From: QHWK01 sp035259385
Lineage (GTDB): Bacteria > Acidobacteriota > Vicinamibacteria > Vicinamibacterales > CAVVIG01
NCBI GenBank assembly: GCA_035259385.1
Contig: DATFWL010000433.1
Coordinates: 23,164 to 87,163, forward strand
Direction of reading: 5' to 3'
Length of the DNA: 64,000 bases
A program made the position numbers and the translations under genes. This document shows, one piece after another, positions 59,176 through 64,000 of the stretch (the stretch's first letter is position 1; the number at the start of each line of letters is the position of its first letter). The notes beneath the pieces are model-generated. The model was not told the DNA's origin, did not search any database, and worked only from the letters and a program-made list of their open reading frames with translations.

Positions 59176-62100
59176 TCAGTCGTGGCCCTTGGTCCCGGCT
59201 GTCTGGTTGCGCATTGTCGGATATGGCCTGCCGCCCATCAGGCCGTCCCACAACACCCGGTTGAACTGGGCCGGAGGCACGTGATCGGCCTCGGAGAAGT
59301 CGAATCCGGCTGTGACGGCGTCCCAGTACGCCGCGTCGTGCTGCGGCTTGAGCATCGGTCCGGCCGCGAATCTGACGCCGTTTCCGGGCCCGGTTGCCAG
59401 CGTCAGCTGCGTCGTCGCCAGCACCGTGGACACTTCCGCAAAGAACGTCCACTTGCCGGACGACTTGGTATCGAACACGTCGGTCATCGGCCGCTGAAAC
59501 GCCGTGTTCAGGTTGATGTGCTCGGTGCCGAGCAGATCTTCGATCGTGCGCAGCGCGTTGACCTGGCTGTATCGGGTGCTGATCACCGCGGCCTGCTTCA
59601 CGTACGGTCCAACGACGTACGCCGTGCCGCGATGCGAATCGACGTGATCGGGACCGTCCTGCACGTCGTCTTCGGTGATGATGAACAGCGTGTCGGCGGC
59701 GTAGCGGCTGTTCGCGACCGCTTCGACCATGCGGCCGAGCGCCAGGTCGCAGTCGGCCTGCTGCGTTTCCGGCGTGGTCACGCCGCCGAGCGCGGTGGCG
59801 AAGCTCCCCATGTGATCGTGGCTGATGCGAACCAGCGACAGGCTGGGGAGACTGCGATTGGCGACGAACTGATCGAATTCCCGCTTCCACTCGTTGTAGC
59901 GCCACAGATCCGGATAGTTCTGGTCGTAGCCCCGGAAGTAGAGATCGGTCAGCGGGGCAAGCGCCGGATCGAGCGGCGCCACCTGAATGATGCCGGCATG
60001 AAACGGATCGGAGACCGGTGCGGTCCTCGAGCCGATGCTGCCGATGTTGTTCACCAGGAAGCCGTAGTTGCGGACCGTTCCACCGGCCTTCAGCACGGCG
60101 TCGAAGATGTAGCCGCCCTCGATGCCGAACGGCGCGTCGGTCGAGGCGTGGTTGCCGGTCCCCGGCAGCAGGTTCGCCGTGCCGCCGGGCAGGGCGGCCG
60201 ACGCGGTGCTGTAATTGGTGGTACCGGCCACGCCGCTCGCCGCATCGCGCTCGGCGACCGTCGCGAAATTGACCGGCGCGTTGCGGTTCTCGCCTTCCGA
60301 TTCATACGACAGCCCGCGATTCACGGCGGCGTAATTGATCTGCTGGGTGAGCGTCTCGGTATTCGTGACCCGTCCCTGCAGCGCCCATGACCAGCCGTCC
60401 ATGCTGCCGTCACCAGGGTTCATGAAGTTGTCGAGCGTGACGAACCTGGTCGAGAGGCTGTGATGGTTCGGCGTCAGCCCCTGGCCGAACTGCGTCAGAT
60501 CCGGGTCGGCATTCGCGCCGTTGTTCAGGTCGCCGAGAATCTGATCGAAGGTGCGATTCTCCTTCACGACGTAGATGATGTGCTTGATCCGCCCCCTCAG
60601 AAATTCGATCGCCTTCTGATCCTTCTGTTTCGTCTTGGTCGAATAGAAGTTGTTGTCCGCCACCTGGTCGGTCAAATCGCGCAGGTGATGCGGGGTGGGG
60701 ACCGGCGCGCTGACGAGCGACGCGCGCTCCAATTGAAACTGATACTGATTGGAGGCGCGCGCCTGGGCGGCGGCGGCCGCATTGCCGCCCGGGTAGATGA
60801 TGCTGGTGATGTTGGCCGTGGAGCTCGCGAGGTGGCCGGGGTTGGGGCCGGTGATGCTCTTGCCGCTGATGATGTACATCCACGAACCGTCGGCGCTGAA
60901 GGTGATGTCGTGCGGCTCGTAGGCGGTTGGAATCAGGCCGCTGACCGCGCTGCCCTTCTTGCTTCCGAGCGGGATGACCGCGATCGAATTGGCGCCGCTG
61001 TTCACTGCGTACAACGTTTCGCCATCAGGCGAGAGCGTCACGGCGGTCGTCGCCGCGCCGGTGTATTTTCCGGGCAGCACGCCGGCCGGCGCGCGCGCGT
61101 CGATCTTGCTGGTCACCCGATTGCTCACCGTGTCGATCACCGCGACCTGATCGGCGTTGTCCTGCGCGACGTAGAGCGTGGTCTGCGACGCGTCGAGCGT
61201 CATCCCGAGCCCGTTGCCGTCGAGCTTGATGCGCTTGATCAGGCGTCCCTGCGTCGGTCCGAGGCTCACCACCACGATTTCGCGGTCACGATCTGACGAC
61301 ACATACGCCGTGTCGTTTCCCTTGATGACCACGGCGTACGGAAACGTGCCGCCGACGCCGCCGCTCCGACCTTCGTTGTTGGCGAAATACTGCCGGAGAT
61401 CGTGCTCGTATCGCACGGTGCGCGTCGTCGTGTCGATGACGCTGATCGAATCGTTGTAGTTGTTGGCGACGACCAGCGTCGCGCCGTCAGAAGAGATGCC
61501 CAGGCCGCTGGCGTTCGGCTGCACGCCGAGGCCGACGCCCTTGTTGCGCGCGGCGCCGGTCGCGCCAGGCGCGAAGTGGCCGAGCGCGATCGGCGCGGCG
61601 GTCGCGAAGCCGCTGCCGCTCTTCGTGTAGACGTACACCACGTCGTCGTTGCCGCCGGCCGCGTAGAGTGTGTTGCCGTTCGGAGAGAACACCAGGCCGA
61701 CGTGGGAGTTCGGTTGCTTGATCACCTGGGTCAGCAGCGGATTGGCCTTGTTCGCACCTTCCACGTTGTAGAGAAAGACGTACTGCGTCGAGTTCGCGAC
61801 GTCGACCGTGCCGTCGGCTCTGTAGAGCGAGTTCTGGCCCGCGGTCAGGATGGCGAGCGTCGATCCGTCAGGGCTGAGCTGCGACCGTACGGCTTCGCCG
61901 GCCACGAAGTTCGGGTATCCAGGCAAGCCGGGGTTCAAGTACTGCTGCACTGCGTCCTCGATGATCGTCGGCGTGACGAACTGGCCGGTAGGCAGCGGGA
62001 CGAGTCCCTTGCGGCCGCCCCGATCGTCATCGTCGTCGTCATCCTTGTCGGGACGTTGGGCAGTTTGGTCCTGACGATCGTCGGTCCGTGACTGGAGCGT

Positions 62101-62181
62101 GGCGTGCGCCGACAGGGCGAGCAGTGTCGCCGACGTCAGCGCGCTCAGCTTGAGCAGTTGCTGCAGCGATCGCTTGGTCAT
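59176..62181 (-). CDS. YncE-type beta-propeller / phosphoesterase fusion (paralogue 4)
   Basis: A 1001-residue exported protein: signal peptide (LKLSALTSATLLALSAHA), then an Asp-rich segment (about 42-60, KDDDDDDDRGG). A YncE-like propeller (about 75-480; LVVANNYNDSISVIDTTTRTVRYEH, LYVAQDNADQVAVIDTVSNRVTS) is followed by a long phosphoesterase domain (about 535-960): HIIYVVKENRTFDQILGDLNNGANADPDLTQFG, TEDDVQDGPDHVDSHR. AAAGGA six bases upstream supports ATG 62181. It is divergent from the TonB receptor at 62567. Confidence 0.9.
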   Translation of the reverse strand: MTKRSLQQLLKLSALTSATLLALSAHATLQSRTDDRQDQTAQRPDKDDDDDDDRGGRKGLVPLPTGQFVTPTIIEDAVQQYLNPGLPGYPNFVAGEAVRSQLSPDGSTLAILTAGQNSLYRADGTVDVANSTQYVFLYNVEGANKANPLLTQVIKQPNSHVGLVFSPNGNTLYAAGGNDDVVYVYTKSGSGFATAAPIALGHFAPGATGAARNKGVGLGVQPNASGLGISSDGATLVVANNYNDSISVIDTTTRTVRYEHDLRQYFANNEGRSGGVGGTFPYAVVIKGNDTAYVSSDRDREIVVVSLGPTQGRLIKRIKLDGNGLGMTLDASQTTLYVAQDNADQVAVIDTVSNRVTSKIDARAPAGVLPGKYTGAATTAVTLSPDGETLYAVNSGANSIAVIPLGSKKGSAVSGLIPTAYEPHDITFSADGSWMYIISGKSITGPNPGHLASSTANITSIIYPGGNAAAAAQARASNQYQFQLERASLVSAPVPTPHHLRDLTDQVADNNFYSTKTKQKDQKAIEFLRGRIKHIIYVVKENRTFDQILGDLNNGANADPDLTQFGQGLTPNHHSLSTRFVTLDNFMNPGDGSMDGWSWALQGRVTNTETLTQQINYAAVNRGLSYESEGENRNAPVNFATVAERDAASGVAGTTNYSTASAALPGGTANLLPGTGNHASTDAPFGIEGGYIFDAVLKAGGTVRNYGFLVNNIGSIGSRTAPVSDPFHAGIIQVAPLDPALAPLTDLYFRGYDQNYPDLWRYNEWKREFDQFVANRSLPSLSLVRISHDHMGSFATALGGVTTPETQQADCDLALGRMVEAVANSRYAADTLFIITEDDVQDGPDHVDSHRGTAYVVGPYVKQAAVISTRYSQVNALRTIEDLLGTEHINLNTAFQRPMTDVFDTKSSGKWTFFAEVSTVLATTQLTLATGPGNGVRFAAGPMLKPQHDAAYWDAVTAGFDFSEADHVPPAQFNRVLWDGLMGGRPYPTMRNQTAGTKGHD

Positions 62182-62566
62182 GAAGCATCCTTTCGATGGG
62201 CGCCAGTAGAAACAGCCTGCCGACGCGGTGAGGTGCCCACGCAGAAACTGCCGAGTCGCGCGAGACGACGCTCGCTTCAACCGACCACGGTGCGAGGCGC
62301 AGACAAGATCGGCGCGCGGTGTGACCGGTCGGCGATGACGGAGAAAAGCGCGGGTAAATTGTTCGAAGTTGAGCTGCCGAAGCGGACCGACCCGATGCGA
62401 CTCGAGCGCGCCGCACCGCCATGGGTCCGGCTGGAACTGATCGTTCAGTTTATTGACATTTCACGGATCGCCTGCATATTCTTCGACCGCGATTGCATGC
62501 AGTCGGTCCGCGCTCGTTCGTGACTTCTCGCGTTCCGGGGGTTGGTGTTCGAAGGAGGCGTCTGCT
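62182..62566. other. Divergent promoter region
   Basis: About 385 bases between the divergent phosphoesterase paralogue 4 and the TonB receptor. A sigma-70-like promoter towards the receptor is at 62453-62482 and GAAGGAGG lies before its ATG. No gene is seen; open frames here have no protein-like features. Confidence 0.55.
62453..62482 (+). promoter_or_regulatory. Candidate sigma-70 promoter of the TonB receptor
   Basis: Exact TTGACA (62453-62458), then TATTCT (62477-62482) 18 bases later; a 16-base spacing to CATATT is the alternative. The implied leader is about 75 bases long, ending in GAAGGAGG and ATG 62567. Confidence 0.5.
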
Positions 62567-64000
62567 ATGCGCAAGTTCGTGAAGTGCCTGGTCGTCCTCG
62601 CGCTCCTGCTTCTGCCGCGCACGCTGCTCGCGCAAGCCATTCTGACCGGCACGGTTCACGACCCGTCGGGGGCCGTACTGCCCGGTGTCGTCGTCGAGGC
62701 GGCCAGCCCGGCGCTCATCGAAAAGACGCGGTCTGCCACGACTGACGGATCCGGACAGTACCGGATCATCGACCTGCAGCCCGGCACCTACTCGATGACG
62801 TTCACGCTCAGCGGCTTCACCACGGTCAGACGCGAGAACATCGTGATCTCGGGCACGCAGACGGTGACCATCCCGATCGAGATGCGCGTCGGCGCGATCG
62901 CGGAAACGGTGACGGTGACCGGCGAGACGCCGCTGGTCGACGTGCAGAACGCCAAGCGCGAGATCGTCATGAATCAGAGCGTCATCCAGACGCTGCCGGT
63001 GGCGCGCGCCGTGGGCGCGCTGCTCAACGCGACGCCGGGCCTGACCGTCGACACCAACGGTCCGGCGCTGTCGCCGACGATGACGTTCTTCAACGCGCAC
63101 TCGAGCAACGCGAATGCGGCCGGCGTGGCCGGTGAAGGACGGATGACGGTCAACGGCATGACGATCGCCGCAGCGAGGAGCGGTGGCGTGTCGTCGTACG
63201 TGTACGACACGGCCAACTCGGAGGAAGTGGCGATCACCGTCGGGGCCGGGCTCGGCGACAGCGACATCGGCGGGCCGGTGATGAACCTCGTGCCGAAGTC
63301 GGGCGGCAACCTCTTCGCCGGAACCGCGTTCATCAACGGGGCTGGCAGCTGGTCGCGCGGCAACAACCTGACGGACGACCTGCGGGCGATCGGCCTGACG
63401 CAGACGCCCGGCATCATTCAGTCGTACGACGCCAGCGGTTCGTTCGGCGGCCCGATCATGAAAGACCGGCTGTGGTTCTACGGCAGCTATCGCAACCTCG
63501 ACACGCAGACGGCGATGGAAGGCATCAACGCCAACGCCAACGCCGGCGACGCCTCTCGCTGGGACTGGGTCGGCTCGCCGATCAGCGCCCGTCTGGTGCA
63601 GGACCGCCAGATGTACATCGGCCGGGTGACGGGCCAATTCGGAAAGAACCGGATTACCTACAGTTCCGAATACCAGCACCGCTGCGAGGGCACGCCGCTC
63701 AAAGTCGATACGTCAGGCTGCCACAACCGCGGCAGCGACTGGATCGGCCTCGGCAACAACGCCGCGCCGTTCCAGTCACCGGAAGCGACGTCTACGGCGG
63801 CGCGCGGCTACTTCGACGCGCCGTTCTACGTCAACCAGCCGTTGTGGACCATGGCCGCGAGCAGCAAGCTGCTGCTCGAGGCTGGCTACACCGCATTTCG
63901 CTACAACCCGATCTTCGGTTTTCCACCGCCGGACGGCATCACGAACCTGGTGTCCGTCACCGAGCAATCGAACGCGATCAATCCGGCCACGGGCCAGCGC
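62567..64000 (+). CDS. TonB-dependent receptor with carboxypeptidase-regulatory N-terminus, 3' end outside the window
   Basis: The frame is open from ATG 62567 (GAAGGAGG seven bases upstream) to the last base, giving 478 residues of a receptor that is probably about 1000 long. A signal peptide (KCLVVLALLLLPRTLLAQA) is followed by a carboxypeptidase-regulatory-like beta sandwich (about 24-100; ILTGTVHDPSGAVLPGVVVEA, SGQYRIIDLQPGTYSMTFTLSGF). The plug follows (about 110-220; ETVTVTGETPLVDVQNAKR, GRMTVNGM), then the first barrel strands (SGGNLFAGTAFINGAG, MKDRLWFYGSYRN). Such receptors import large oligosaccharides or chelates and are abundant in Acidobacteria. Substrate unknown. Confidence 0.92.
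   Translation, partial: MRKFVKCLVVLALLLLPRTLLAQAILTGTVHDPSGAVLPGVVVEAASPALIEKTRSATTDGSGQYRIIDLQPGTYSMTFTLSGFTTVRRENIVISGTQTVTIPIEMRVGAIAETVTVTGETPLVDVQNAKREIVMNQSVIQTLPVARAVGALLNATPGLTVDTNGPALSPTMTFFNAHSSNANAAGVAGEGRMTVNGMTIAAARSGGVSSYVYDTANSEEVAITVGAGLGDSDIGGPVMNLVPKSGGNLFAGTAFINGAGSWSRGNNLTDDLRAIGLTQTPGIIQSYDASGSFGGPIMKDRLWFYGSYRNLDTQTAMEGINANANAGDASRWDWVGSPISARLVQDRQMYIGRVTGQFGKNRITYSSEYQHRCEGTPLKVDTSGCHNRGSDWIGLGNNAAPFQSPEATSTAARGYFDAPFYVNQPLWTMAASSKLLLEAGYTAFRYNPIFGFPPPDGITNLVSVTEQSNAINPATGQR

Noticed and set aside
62450..63679. 409-codon minus-strand frame at the right end
   Set aside because: It is the shadow of the TonB-dependent receptor, whose own frame has no stop within the window.
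1..64000. Search for CRISPR arrays, insertion sequences, integrases and phage genes
   Set aside because: No regularly spaced direct repeats, transposase or integrase motifs were seen on either strand.

Overview
The window is GC-rich, densely coded bacterial DNA that best fits Acidobacteriota, probably the Vicinamibacteria/Vicinamibacterales. This is inferred from gene content: a VWFA-related Acidobacterial-type protein, a TonB-dependent receptor with a carboxypeptidase-regulatory N-terminus, four YncE/phosphoesterase fusions, secreted proteins of the 'VGHWEGDTLVADTTNFND' type, and OmpR-winged-helix/TPR regulators. I saw no tRNA, rRNA, CRISPR array, insertion sequence or phage gene.

Layout. 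1-4070: end of a dihydroorotate-dehydrogenase-like gene, a tandem universal stress protein and a GNAT/ADP-forming acyl-CoA synthetase fusion. 4189-7443: an electron-transfer operon (monoheme cytochrome c, Rieske protein, cytochrome b, nine-heme cytochrome). 7478-10318 (minus): a HypF remnant, a CoA-binding protein and a zinc alcohol dehydrogenase. 10429-14102 (minus): feoB-feoA-AhbD-like radical SAM-secreted protein, coupled by overlaps. 14416-17653 (minus): an MtrB/PioB-type porin and an MtrA/DmsE-type decaheme cytochrome, ended by a clear intrinsic terminator. Together, 4-18 kb looks like a respiratory island with parts for iron uptake, heme synthesis, quinol oxidation and electron export across the outer membrane.

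18-28.4 kb holds mixed genes: small regulators, VWA protein, GNAT, MarC, a DUF1570-like peptidase with TPRs, secreted proteins, and a three-gene PEGA/TonB-C-like/coiled-coil operon. 28.5-41.2 kb is dominated by three large minus-strand YncE-propeller/phosphoesterase proteins, with an ABC exporter and lipoprotein between the first two and an ankyrin/CXXCH/cyclase-like fusion preceded by a perfect FNR-type box. A fourth paralogue is at 59176-62181. 41.4-48.7 kb has an ornithine cyclodeaminase-family enzyme, an ECF sigma factor with a SnoaL-like tail, and a divergent alkylation-repair pair (ogt / ada-alkA) sharing a long inverted repeat. 48.8-59 kb has a MocR regulator, membrane and secreted proteins, a winged-helix/TPR regulator, OsmC, an ECF sigma/anti-sigma pair, and a DUF2231/metallophosphoesterase-cupredoxin/cupredoxin operon. 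The window ends inside a TonB-dependent receptor.

A recurring oddity is gene remnants that keep one or both ends but have lost internal or 5' parts: HypF (7478-8400), a divergent 5'-nucleotidase-like/YeeE pair that lost both 5' halves at one junction (about 44610), a DUF1223 gene (47988-48469) and a TonB receptor (about 48474-48690). This suggests deletion-driven decay of accessory functions.
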